This document shows, one piece after another, positions 1 through 7,866 of a stretch of 64,000 nucleotides of DNA. Both the position numbers and the translations under genes were made by a program. The notes under the pieces are model-generated. The model was not told where the DNA came from. It made no database searches and was given only the letters and a program-made list of their open reading frames with translations. The stretch lies in the NCBI GenBank assembly GCA_019415985.1, contig DXYE01000001.1, forward strand, positions 1 through 64,000. Direction: 5' to 3'. The stretch is from Clostridiales bacterium. Its GTDB lineage: Bacteria > Bacillota > Clostridia > Oscillospirales > CAG-272. The stretch's first letter is position 1, and every line of letters begins with the position of its first letter.

Positions 1-51
1 GTCCTTGATCACGCCAACGCGCGCGCCGTGGGGATTGACCTTCTGACCCAT
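1..51 (-). CDS. rpsC: Ribosomal protein S3 (uS3), N-terminal fragment
   Basis: Only the first 17 codons lie in the window; the gene runs off the left edge on the minus strand. The deduced start, MGQKVNPHGARVGVIKD, is the conserved S3 N-terminus. S3 sits at the mRNA entry site of the 30S subunit. An AAAGGGGG ribosome binding site precedes the ATG by about 10 nt. It follows rplV by 25 bp, the standard S10-operon order, so co-transcription from the promoter upstream of rpsJ is inferred. An out-of-frame ATG lies 8 nt upstream and is not the start. Confidence 0.93.
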   Translation of the reverse strand, partial: MGQKVNPHGARVGVIKD

Positions 52-76
52 TTGGCATGAACCCCCTTTTCCAAAC

Positions 77-412
77 TTATTCTTTTTCAGCCACAGCCAA
101 GGTGACGTGGCTCGTTCTCTTAAGAATCCGATTTGCGCTTCCCTTTGCCCTTGGCATCATCCGTTTCAGTGTCGGGCCTGGACAAACAAAGCACTCGGAC
201 ACGTACAGCTTGGACGTATCCATGCCGAAGTTGTTTTCCGCATTGGCCATTGCGCTCTTCAACAGCTTTTCCAGCGGCTCACAGGCGATCTTATTGGTGT
301 TTTTCAGAATTGCCATCGCCATCTCGGCATCCTTGCCGCGGATCAGATCGAGCACGATCTTTACCTTACGCGGAGATATTCTCGCATATTTCAGGTATGC
401 TTTTGCTTCCAT
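77..412 (-). CDS. rplV: Ribosomal protein L22 (uL22)
   Basis: A 111-aa protein, the usual length for L22, which lines the ribosomal exit tunnel. It starts MEAKAYLKYARISPRKVKIV and contains the family signature RISPRKV followed by the KLLKSAMANAENN region. Its C-terminal half carries the basic beta-hairpin stretch ending RTSHVTLAV. GGGAGG lies about 12 nt before the ATG. It sits between rpsS and rpsC in the S10 operon. Confidence 0.97.
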   Translation of the reverse strand: MEAKAYLKYARISPRKVKIVLDLIRGKDAEMAMAILKNTNKIACEPLEKLLKSAMANAENNFGMDTSKLYVSECFVCPGPTLKRMMPRAKGSANRILKRTSHVTLAVAEKE

Positions 413-458
413 TGTTGATGTTATCCTCCCTTCGCCTTCCTTTTACGCGGCGCCGCTC

Positions 459-740
459 TTATTTTCCGTTATTGGATGTTTTGCTGCCCGCATGGCCTTT
501 AAAGGTTCTCGTCGGTGCAAACTCGCCGAGCTTGTGGCCGACCATATCCTCCGTGATATACACAGGCACATGCTTTCTGCCGTCATGGACCGCGATGGTA
601 TGACCAACAAAATCCGGAAAGATCGTGGAGGCACGCGACCAGGTTTTGACAACCTGCTTTTCGCCTTTTTCGTTCATCTGCGCAATCTTCCCAAACAGCT
701 TTGCTTCTACAAAAGGCCCTTTTTTCAAGCTTCTGCTCAT
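459..740 (-). CDS. rpsS: Ribosomal protein S19 (uS19)
   Basis: A 93-aa protein beginning [15 protein letters not shown], the hallmark S19 N-terminus, with the signature [17 protein letters not shown] and the FKGHA motif near the end. S19 binds 16S rRNA in the 30S head. A GGAGG box lies 8 nt before the ATG. It lies 18 bp downstream of rplB and 46 bp upstream of rplV within the S10 operon. Confidence 0.97.
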   Translation of the reverse strand: MSRSLKKGPFVEAKLFGKIAQMNEKGEKQVVKTWSRASTIFPDFVGHTIAVHDGRKHVPVYITEDMVGHKLGEFAPTRTFKGHAGSKTSNNGK

Positions 741-758
741 GGACGTAGCCTCCTCCTA

Positions 759-1592
759 TTACTTACCGTTTCTGTGTTTGACGATGAATTTTTCCGTTCT
801 CGCCTTCTTGTTTCTTGTCTTATAACCGAGCGTCGGTTTACCCCACGGCGTAACCGGAGACGGACGACCGATCGGAGAACGGCCCTCACCGCCGCCATGC
901 GGGTGGTCGCACGGGTTCATGACGGAACCGCGAACAGTCGGACGGATACCCTTGTGACGGGTTTTGCCCGCTTTACCGACTTTAACGTTTTCGTGCTCGA
1001 TATTGCTCACCTGGCCGATTGAGGCCTTGCAGGAAAGCCGCACGTAACGAACCTCTCCCGAAGGGAGCCGCACCTGCGCCATTCCGTTTTCTTTCGCCAT
1101 GAGCTGAGCCGCACATCCGGCACTGCGCACCATCTGCGCGCCCTTGCCCGGATACAGTTCAATGTTGTAAATAAACGTACCGACCGGAATGTTCTCAATC
1201 GGAAGCGTGTTGCCCGGCTTGATATCCGCGCCCGCGCCGGAATAGATCACATCTCCGTCCGTCAGGCCGACAGGCGCCAGCACATACTTTTTCGTGCCGT
1301 CCTCATACTGTACCAGAGCGATATAGCCCGTGCGGTTCGGGTCATACTCAACGCCGACAACCGTCGCCGGAACGTCCAGCGTGTTCCGCTTGAAATCGAT
1401 AATTCTGTATTTTCTCTTGTTGCCGCCGCCGCGGTGGCGCACGGTGATCTTGCCGTAGCTGTTGCGTCCGGCATGCTTTTTCAGGATTTCGACGAGACTT
1501 TTTTCCGGCGTGAACTTTGTGATCTCCTCAAAGCTCGGCACCGACATGTGACGTCTCGCCGGCGTCGTCGGCTTATACTGTTTTGTCGCCAT
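759..1592 (-). CDS. rplB: Ribosomal protein L2 (uL2)
   Basis: A 277-aa protein, normal for L2, needed for subunit joining and the peptidyl transferase centre. The start was set at [14 protein letters not shown] (ATG at 1592) because GGAGG lies 10 nt upstream and the family begins there; an in-frame ATG three codons earlier is less likely. The C-terminal signature around [18 protein letters not shown] is intact, including the functionally important histidine of that motif. It is flanked by rplW and rpsS. Confidence 0.97.
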   Translation of the reverse strand: MATKQYKPTTPARRHMSVPSFEEITKFTPEKSLVEILKKHAGRNSYGKITVRHRGGGNKRKYRIIDFKRNTLDVPATVVGVEYDPNRTGYIALVQYEDGTKKYVLAPVGLTDGDVIYSGAGADIKPGNTLPIENIPVGTFIYNIELYPGKGAQMVRSAGCAAQLMAKENGMAQVRLPSGEVRYVRLSCKASIGQVSNIEHENVKVGKAGKTRHKGIRPTVRGSVMNPCDHPHGGGEGRSPIGRPSPVTPWGKPTLGYKTRNKKARTEKFIVKHRNGK

Positions 1593-1611
1593 TCTCTTCA
1601 CTCCTCCCCGA

Positions 1612-1905
1612 TTACATCATGCCGTCGAAGAATTCGATGGTTTTGGAATCCGGCTTCAATGTAACAATCGCCTTCTTCCACGCCTTGGTATAACCGGCGT
1701 GCACACCCAATCTCTTCGGTTTTCTCTTCATATTCATGGTGTTAACGCACAACACATCCACCTTGAACATTTCCTCTACCGCTTTCGCGATTTCCGGCTT
1801 TGTCGCATTTTTCATCACTTCAAACGCGTATTTCTTGTTCTGCGTCATCGCCATGCTCTCTTCCGTGATGAGCGGCCGGATGATAATATCCTGGATTGCC
1901 TTCAT
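1612..1905 (-). CDS. rplW: Ribosomal protein L23 (uL23)
   Basis: A 97-aa protein beginning [18 protein letters not shown], with the family pattern [21 protein letters not shown]23 lies at the tunnel exit, where SRP and trigger factor dock. The ATG overlaps the rplD stop codon by 4 bp (ATGA), indicating translational coupling, and an AGGAGG box inside the end of rplD serves it. Confidence 0.97.
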   Translation of the reverse strand: MKAIQDIIIRPLITEESMAMTQNKKYAFEVMKNATKPEIAKAVEEMFKVDVLCVNTMNMKRKPKRLGVHAGYTKAWKKAIVTLKPDSKTIEFFDGMM

Positions 1906-2528
1906 GATGCGTACACCTCCTCGATTTGCTCTGCCGCACCTTTAGCCACAACGAACAGACCACAGTTGAGTATATCATACACATTGATCGTGTTCGCATA
2001 AGCGATTTTTACGCCTGCGATATTGGAAAGGCTGCGGTATACCTTATCGTCCTTTTCCGCCAGAACGACGAGCGCCTTTTTCGAAAATCCGACGGCCTTG
2101 AGCATATCCGCCATCGTCTTTGTCTTGTAGGCATCCGTTTGGATGGCATCGATGATCACCATCTCACCGCCTGCCACCTTAGAAGAAAGCGCTCCGAACA
2201 GCGCCGTGCGCTTCGTTTTCTTGTTCAGATCTATGCGATAGGTGCGCGGCTTCGGACCAAGCGCCACGCCGCCGTGCGTCCACTGCGGAGACCTTGTCGA
2301 GCCCTGTCTTGCATGGCCTGTTCCCTTCTGGCGCCACGGCTTTTTGCCGCCGCCTGAAACCTCGGCACGCGTCAGCGTGGACTGTGTTCCCTGTCTCTGA
2401 TTCATCAGATAGGCTCTGACAGCAGCGTGAAGCACTGATTCCTTGATTTCTGCGCCAAAAACCTTTTCGGACAGTTCCATCGTCCCGACTTCCTTGCCCG
2501 CCATATCTACTACTTTCATGTTTGGCAT
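1902..2528 (-). CDS. rplD: Ribosomal protein L4 (uL4)
   Basis: A 208-aa protein with the L4 pattern: a variable N-terminus, then the internal loop with RQGTQSTLTRAEVSGGGKKP and GTGHARQGSTRSPQW, then the alpha/beta C-terminal half. L4 is an assembly protein and in some bacteria an autoregulator of this operon; whether it is one here is not visible. The ATG at 2528 is preferred over the ATG three codons later because GGAAGGGGGAG lies about 7 nt before it. It overlaps rplW by 4 bp. Confidence 0.96.
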   Translation of the reverse strand: MPNMKVVDMAGKEVGTMELSEKVFGAEIKESVLHAAVRAYLMNQRQGTQSTLTRAEVSGGGKKPWRQKGTGHARQGSTRSPQWTHGGVALGPKPRTYRIDLNKKTKRTALFGALSSKVAGGEMVIIDAIQTDAYKTKTMADMLKAVGFSKKALVVLAEKDDKVYRSLSNIAGVKIAYANTINVYDILNCGLFVVAKGAAEQIEEVYAS

Positions 2529-2548
2529 CGTTTTTCTCCCCCTTCCGC

Positions 2549-3181
2549 TTATGCTTTTACCGTGTTGCGAAGAAACACGATTCCGCCCTTAGCCCCCGGA
2601 ACAGCTCCCTTGACGGCGATCAGATTCTTGTCCGCGTCTACGCGAACCACGTCGAGGTTCAGCACCGTAACACGCTCATTTCCGTACTGTCCGGCCATCT
2701 TCTTATTTTTGAAGACTCTCGACGGCGTGGAGTTTGCACCCATAGAACCCACCTGTCGGTGAATCGGGCCCGTACCGTGCGTCATGCGCAGGATGTGATT
2801 GCCCCATCTTTTGACCGCACCAGTGTAGCCGCGTCCCTTTGTCATACCGGTCACATCTACGCTTTCCCCCGGAGCAAATACGTCAGCGCCGATAACGTCT
2901 CCGACGTTCATTTCGCCAGCGTTCTCCAGACGGAATTCTTTCAGATGCCTCTTATAAGGAACGTTCGCCTTGATAAAGTGCCCCTTTTCCGCCTTCGTCA
3001 GCTTCTTTTCCGTGATATCCATAAATCCGAGCTGCACGGCGTCGTAACCTTCGTTCGCAATTGTTTTCTTCTGCACCACCACGCAGGGACCGGCCTCGAT
3101 GACCGTTACGGGGATGACGTTTCCTTTTTCGTCAAAAATCTGCGTCATTCCGAGTTTTTTTCCGATGATTCCTTTTTTCAA
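2549..3181 (-). CDS. rplC: Ribosomal protein L3 (uL3), TTG start
   Basis: A 210-aa L3 protein beginning (M)[19 protein letters not shown]. The start is a TTG at 3181-3179: AGGAGG lies 8 nt upstream (3190-3195) and the family N-terminus begins exactly there. A longer reading frame upstream has no such support. The motif [15 protein letters not shown] and the loop [12 protein letters not shown], which reaches toward the peptidyl transferase centre, are present. It is the second gene of the S10 operon. Confidence 0.96.
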   Translation of the reverse strand: MKKGIIGKKLGMTQIFDEKGNVIPVTVIEAGPCVVVQKKTIANEGYDAVQLGFMDITEKKLTKAEKGHFIKANVPYKRHLKEFRLENAGEMNVGDVIGADVFAPGESVDVTGMTKGRGYTGAVKRWGNHILRMTHGTGPIHRQVGSMGANSTPSRVFKNKKMAGQYGNERVTVLNLDVVRVDADKNLIAVKGAVPGAKGGIVFLRNTVKA

Positions 3182-3259
3182 TGTTTTGTCCTCCTGTTGT
3201 GTTATTGGTTGACGGAAGACCGCCAACATGACCAACGCGCGAGCCCCGCCCGCATTGTC

Positions 3260-3571
3260 TTACAGCTTGATCTCAATCTCCACGCCTGCCGGAAGTTCCA
3301 TGCTCGTCAGCGCATCGACTGCCTTTTGCGGCGGCTTGATGACGTCGATCAGACGCTTGTGGGTTCTCGTCTCAAACTGCTCGCGGCTGTCCTTGTACTT
3401 GTGTACCGCGCGGAGAATCGTGATGATTTCCTTTTCCGTCGGAAGCGGAATCGGACCGGAAACGGTCGCGCCGTTTCTTTTCGCGGTTTCCACAATCTTT
3501 TCAGCCGCCTGATCGATCAGTGTGTGATCATAGCTCTTGAGTCGAATTCTGATTTTCTCCATTACTGCCAC
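3260..3571 (-). CDS. rpsJ: Ribosomal protein S10 (uS10), GTG start
   Basis: A 103-aa S10 protein and first gene of the S10 operon. The start was placed at GTG 3571-3569 ([16 protein letters not shown]) because AGGAGG at 3581-3586 is 9 nt away; the ATG three codons later is the alternative. Family motifs include [20 protein letters not shown] and the signature [10 protein letters not shown]10 also takes part in transcription antitermination with NusB in bacteria generally. No tuf or rpsG lies immediately upstream, so the operon has its own promoter. Confidence 0.96.
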   Translation of the reverse strand: MAVMEKIRIRLKSYDHTLIDQAAEKIVETAKRNGATVSGPIPLPTEKEIITILRAVHKYKDSREQFETRTHKRLIDVIKPPQKAVDALTSMELPAGVEIEIKL

Positions 3572-3917
3572 TGGTTTGTGCCTCCTTTTAAAATTTTTCG
3601 ATTTTAAACGACGGCGCACGGCGGCTTTTCCCGTTTTTATCAGGAATCAGCTTGCCGCAGTTACATACCCGAACACGTTTCCGGGCGTTTCTTTTTTTTG
3701 CATGAGAAAATCGGTTTCAACGCCCTTCCCTTAAGGACATTGCCACCGAACAAGATCCGTATGTTCCGAAATTCGAAGTTTTCTCCGCTTTCGCAAATTT
3801 AAGATCCGCACACCAAAGAAACGTTTCGGTTTCTGCTGTCGCCCGGTTAAATATCGGACATACTCTGTGAAAATTCCCCGCAAAACGCGGCAACCTCTCA
3901 CTTCATCGCACATCAAG
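3572..3917 (-). promoter_or_regulatory. 5' leader of the S10 operon
   Basis: About 345 nt separate the predicted transcription start near 3918 from the rpsJ start codon. The stretch contains no credible gene: a 61-codon frame starting at 3916 begins at the transcription start itself and has no ribosome binding site. A small hairpin (CCCG/CGGG) can form around 3670-3690. A leader this long before ribosomal protein genes suggests post-initiation control, but I recognise no specific leader family. Confidence 0.45.
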
Positions 3918-3924
3918 CTTCATT

Positions 3925-3953
3925 ATTATACTATAAAATCATCCATATTGCAA
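3925..3953 (-). promoter_or_regulatory. Sigma-A promoter of the S10 operon
   Basis: On the minus strand, TTGCAA (3953-3948) is followed after exactly 17 bp by a perfect TATAAT (3930-3925). Position and orientation fit the S10 operon. Confidence 0.8.
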
Positions 3954-4027
3954 GAGTTTTAATCGGTTTTTTTGATTTTTACGGAGGTTATTTTGGTAGA
4001 ATTTTTAAATATTTATTTTTAATTTTA

Positions 4028-4042
4028 TGTGCATTTTGCACA
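4028..4042. repeat. Short palindrome TGTGCA-TTT-TGCACA
   Basis: A perfect 6-bp inverted repeat with a 3-bp centre in AT-rich DNA between the divergent S10 and TSCPD promoters. It could be a regulator binding site; no partner protein can be named. Confidence 0.35.
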
Positions 4043-4083
4043 CATCGATTTTGTGACTTTTTTGCGAATAGTTTAGAAATACC

Positions 4084-4112
4084 TATACAATATATGGAAA
4101 ACGTGGTATAAT
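4084..4112 (+). promoter_or_regulatory. Putative promoter of the TSCPD gene
   Basis: TATACA (4 of 6 to the -35 consensus) is followed after 17 bp by a perfect TATAAT at 4107-4112. The start codon lies about 100 nt downstream. Confidence 0.5.
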
Positions 4113-4214
4113 ATCCATAACGAAAAAAAGCTGTACAGCCGCTGTACTCTGCGGCCTGTCCCAGAAAACGAGAGTATTCTGCAACGAGAAATCAAAATAA
4201 GGATGACATCAACC

Positions 4215-4484
4215 ATGACAAAAACATTTGTATATCGGACAAAAGGCGTCTGTTCTACCGCCATACACATTACAATGGAAGACAATATCATAACAGAAGT
4301 ACAGTATGATGGCGGATGTAGCGGCAATACACAGGGTATTTCCGTTCTTGTCCGCGGCATGAAAGCAGAAGAAGCTATAAATCGCCTGAAAGGTATACGG
4401 TGCGGCTTTAAAGCAACCTCATGTCCTGACCAGCTTGCGCAGGCTTTGGAAAAATTTATACAAGCCGAAAAAAAGGAAGGATAA
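4215..4484 (+). CDS. TSCPD domain-containing protein
   Basis: An 89-aa small protein of a family named for its conserved ATSCPDQLAQAL motif near the C-terminus, with paired cysteines in GVCSTAIHI and YDGGCSGNTQGI. The same domain occurs near the end of some ribonucleotide reductases, where it probably binds metal; the stand-alone family has no established function. The ATG at 4215 is chosen over that at 4203 because AAGGA lies 11 nt before it, whereas it abuts the earlier ATG. It is transcribed divergently from the S10 operon and appears monocistronic. Confidence 0.85.
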   Translation: MTKTFVYRTKGVCSTAIHITMEDNIITEVQYDGGCSGNTQGISVLVRGMKAEEAINRLKGIRCGFKATSCPDQLAQALEKFIQAEKKEG

Positions 4485-4827
4485 TTTCTTTCCTTTTATA
4501 TAGTATATAATAAATGGTGATTCAAACGAAAAAGAATTTTTCAATTTGCGCACATGACTGCAGTCTTACCTTGGCTTTCACCGGTTCGCAGATCTACGCT
4601 CATATTCGGAAAATGCCGTGCGTCTCCATAAAGCATATCCGTCGAAACACTCGGCAGGAAAGGTTCACTCATATCTTTTCCATAAAGACCCGCTTTACCT
4701 GCTGTCATATGGAGCATAGCTTTTTCCACAAAGACATATAAGCGTATACCGGCGACAATAGGCTGCTTTCAGCCTTTGATCTGAATTTTATAAGGAATTG
4801 CAACAGTTAGAAGGGATGTTTACGATC
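4485..4827 (+). other. Intergenic stretch, no gene recognised
   Basis: Just after the TSCPD stop, a weak AAAGGAA/TTCCTTT hairpin followed by TTATATAG could act as a terminator. Frames of 62-75 codons on either strand (about 4514-4741) lack ribosome binding sites and resemble no family I know. Confidence 0.4.
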
Positions 4828-6564
4828 ATGAACGATTATAAAACAATATACTATCGCTGGCTGAACTCGCCGAAAGTTGACGAGGAAACAAAAACAGAAC
4901 TCCGCGCCATAGAGAACCTGGAAGAAGAGATCAAATTTCGTTTTTTCACTTCTCTTTCCTTTGGTACAGCCGGGCTGCGCGGTATTATGCAGGCAGGCAC
5001 CAATGCCATGAATGTATATACCGTTGCCCAAGCCACCGAAGGGTTATCCAGAATGATTGTGGATACGGGTGCAGAGGCGATGAAGCGCGGCGTTGTCATC
5101 GCTTACGACTGTCGAAATCATTCCCGCAGCTTCGCGGAGTGCGCTGCCTGCGTCTTGGCTGCGCACGGCATTCGTGTTTACTTGTTTGATGCACTGCGGC
5201 CGACGCCGCTCCTCTCCTATGCCATCGGCAAGCTGAATTGCTTTGCCGGAATTAACATCACCGCGTCGCATAACCCCAAATGCTATAACGGTTACAAAGC
5301 ATACGCCGAGGATGGCGCACAGCTTTCCACACCGCTTGCGAAAAAGGTCGCGGAATATATCGCCGCGACAGATATATTTGACGATGTTCAAACGATGTCT
5401 CTGAAGGATGCCCTGGATAGCGGTATCGTAACTTATGTCCCATCCTCGCTCGACGAAGCCTATCTCAGCGAGGTTCTCGCACAGCGGATTGATGCGGAAG
5501 CTGTTAGCAAAGCAGCGGACGATCTACGTATCGTCTATACACCCCTTCACGGAACCGGTTACCGCTTGGTACCCGAAATTCTGTCAAGAATCGGTATCCG
5601 TCATCTCCATTGTGTAGAAGAGCAGATGAGAATTGACGGTAATTTTCCAACCGTTGAAAGTCCGAATCCAGAATATGCCTCCGTTTTTGAACTCGGTATA
5701 TCGCTTGCGGACCGCGTGGGTTCTGATTTGATCGTCGCGACCGATCCCGACGCAGACCGCGTAGGTATTGCCGTCCGTCGAGGGGACGGAAAATTTATCA
5801 CACTGACGGGAAATCAAACGGGCGTTCTTCTGCTGGACTATATTATTACTGCCTTGAAACGGACGAACCGACTGCCGGCGGATGCCTATGCTGTCAAAAG
5901 CATTGTCACGACACGCATGGCGGATAGGGTTTGTGAGGTACAGAAGGTGCCTCTATATGATGTATACACAGGATTCCGATTCATTGGAGAAAAAATTCGA
6001 GAAAATGAGAATGCAGGAAAAAAAGGCTTTCTCTTCGCCTTCGAAGAGAGCTACGGGTACCTGCGTGGAAAATATGCCCGCGACAAAGACGCCGTCGTCG
6101 CTACCATGCTGATCTGCGAAATGGCTGCATTTTACCGTGCAAAAAATATGACACTTCTGGACGCTCTCCAAAAGCTGTACAAGACCTATGGTTATTATGA
6201 GGACGGCGTTGAAAATATTTATATGGAAGGCTTGGATGGGCTGGAAAAAATGAAAGCGCTGATGCAGTGCCTGCGCAAGACGCCGCCGAAAGAAATCGGC
6301 GGGATCAGGGTCAGCCGCATGTGCGATTATTTATCCGGACGCGCGGTAAATTTGGAAGACGGCAGTACAGACATTATCGGTATGCAGCCCTCAGACGTAC
6401 TTTCCTTTGATACAGCTGCCGGCGATACGATCGTCATCCGTCCATCGGGCACCGAGCCAAAAATTAAGATATACTTTTTGACTTCAGGTAAAACCGCGCA
6501 GGAAGCTTCTGAAAAAACCGAGGCTTATCGGGCAGACGCAAAGACTTGGGCCGAAGCACTCTGA
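4828..6564 (+). CDS. Phosphoglucomutase / phosphomannomutase (alpha-D-phosphohexomutase)
   Basis: A 578-aa enzyme of the four-domain phosphohexomutase superfamily, close in length and layout to the Bacillus PgcA type, which interconverts glucose 1- and 6-phosphate for cell-wall and glycolipid precursors. Visible motifs are SFGTAGLRGIM near residue 46, the phosphoserine loop TASHNP near residue 145, the metal loop DPDADR near residue 302, and the phosphate-binding loop RPSGTEPKIKIY near residue 540. The ATG at 4828 has AAGGGA 11 nt upstream; TTG or ATG codons 4-10 codons earlier are less well placed. Substrate preference (glucose or mannose) cannot be read from the motifs. Confidence 0.93.
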   Translation: MNDYKTIYYRWLNSPKVDEETKTELRAIENLEEEIKFRFFTSLSFGTAGLRGIMQAGTNAMNVYTVAQATEGLSRMIVDTGAEAMKRGVVIAYDCRNHSRSFAECAACVLAAHGIRVYLFDALRPTPLLSYAIGKLNCFAGINITASHNPKCYNGYKAYAEDGAQLSTPLAKKVAEYIAATDIFDDVQTMSLKDALDSGIVTYVPSSLDEAYLSEVLAQRIDAEAVSKAADDLRIVYTPLHGTGYRLVPEILSRIGIRHLHCVEEQMRIDGNFPTVESPNPEYASVFELGISLADRVGSDLIVATDPDADRVGIAVRRGDGKFITLTGNQTGVLLLDYIITALKRTNRLPADAYAVKSIVTTRMADRVCEVQKVPLYDVYTGFRFIGEKIRENENAGKKGFLFAFEESYGYLRGKYARDKDAVVATMLICEMAAFYRAKNMTLLDALQKLYKTYGYYEDGVENIYMEGLDGLEKMKALMQCLRKTPPKEIGGIRVSRMCDYLSGRAVNLEDGSTDIIGMQPSDVLSFDTAAGDTIVIRPSGTEPKIKIYFLTSGKTAQEASEKTEAYRADAKTWAEAL

Positions 6565-6846
6565 TGACGATATGCTCTTATGCTTTCCTTGACCGGGTAG
6601 CCCTGAACCGACAGTATCGTGCAGAGTTGTCGGCATACTTTCCCCCTTAAAACAGGAATGGAATTTATACCTTTCCGTACCGCAATATCTGTGAAGGCCG
6701 GAAATCTGCTTTCCGTATCCGGAATATTCATACGGATAAACGGCCCGATTGAAAACGGCCGATTTTCCATAACGATGAAATTTTAAAACCCACCGCGCTG
6801 TCAAAGTCCGAGCGGTATGAACTTCATAAAAGGACATGTAAAAAAC

Positions 6847-7737
6847 ATGGAACAACGTATCGATACAAAAAAGCTCTTACTCTATACAGTCGGGACACTG
6901 GCGCTGTCTATAATTCTGATTGCGGTTCGGCTTTATCTTCTGCTCAGCTATTTTGATCCGGACGCCCAGCAATACGTAATGAATGTCGCCTCTCCTCTGT
7001 ATTTTAATGCTGCCCTGTGCGTGGCGGTCCTGATCCTGTTTTCCGCCTTTTTTGTATTTCGGAAAAAAAGCGCCGCCGTAGACTTTGCATCTCCGACGCA
7101 GGCGACGGTGTTCACCGCATCTTTGTGCGCATTTATGATGATCGCCTATATCATACTTGAGATCTATGCACAATATACAACCCATTTTTCTTTCATAAGC
7201 TATTTTCAGGAATTCGCCAAATATGAACAAAAATGCCGGCAGTTCATCTTTAAATTCGCCCTGGTGCTGCTGGCCGTTCCGTGTGTTTTTTATTTCTTCC
7301 GTGTTGCTTCCTCTTCGGACAAAAACAAAAAACGGATTGGCTTTCTCTCGCTTTTCCCGATTCTGTGGATCATGATCCTTTTAATCTACACCTATTTTGA
7401 TCTTACCGTATCCTATAACAATCCCAATAGGATATTAAATCAAATGGCATTGATCAGCAGCATGCTGTATTTCGTCGGTGAGGCACGGTATCAGTTGAAA
7501 ATTGAAAAACCATCTCTGTATCTCTCCTTTTCGTTTATTTCTGTACTTCTGCTTTCTGTATCCACCATACCGACGGTCATTCTCAATTCTTTTTGGGTAC
7601 TGAATGATACATTCCCAACGGTTTGTTATGCTGTGCAGTTGGCTATATGCTTCTATATTATTTCTCGAATCGGTTCCTTTTTTAAAAAATCAGCAGATCA
7701 AGGCGAACCTTTCAGCCACCCCATCTCCGAAGACTGA
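6847..7737 (+). CDS. Multi-pass membrane protein of unknown function
   Basis: A protein of about 296 aa that I cannot assign to a family. It has roughly seven hydrophobic segments, including LLLYTVGTLALSIILIAV, an FNAALCVAVLILFSAFFVF segment, ALVLLAVPCVFYFF and PILWIMILLIYTYF, separated by short charged loops. The C-terminus (GSFFKKSADQGEPFSHPISED) is probably cytoplasmic. The ATG at 6847 has AAAGGA 12 nt upstream; the ATG at 6817 is possible but less supported. It ends before a strong hairpin shared with the convergent ABC operon, so it is probably transcribed alone. Confidence 0.7.
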   Translation: MEQRIDTKKLLLYTVGTLALSIILIAVRLYLLLSYFDPDAQQYVMNVASPLYFNAALCVAVLILFSAFFVFRKKSAAVDFASPTQATVFTASLCAFMMIAYIILEIYAQYTTHFSFISYFQEFAKYEQKCRQFIFKFALVLLAVPCVFYFFRVASSSDKNKKRIGFLSLFPILWIMILLIYTYFDLTVSYNNPNRILNQMALISSMLYFVGEARYQLKIEKPSLYLSFSFISVLLLSVSTIPTVILNSFWVLNDTFPTVCYAVQLAICFYIISRIGSFFKKSADQGEPFSHPISED

Positions 7738-7815
7738 GCTGGAGGTCAAGCCTCAACATCAGTTTCAGCTTTACCCCGTTTCCGGCGGCGCTGTTCGCAT
7801 GATTTATAAACAAAT

Positions 7816-7853
7816 ACCGGTCCGGCTGAACAAATGTTCAGCCGGACCGGTTT
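7816..7853. terminator. Bidirectional terminator, perfect 17-bp stem
   Basis: Arms at 7816-7832 and 7835-7851 are perfectly complementary and GC-rich, with TTTCTCTC following on the plus strand. The hairpin lies between the convergent membrane-protein gene and the ABC exporter genes. Confidence 0.85.
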
Positions 7854-7866
7854 CTCTCATTGTCAA

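Noticed and set aside
3731..3916. 61-codon frame in the S10 leader as a leader peptide
   Set aside because: Its start codon coincides with the predicted transcription start, leaving no room for a ribosome binding site.
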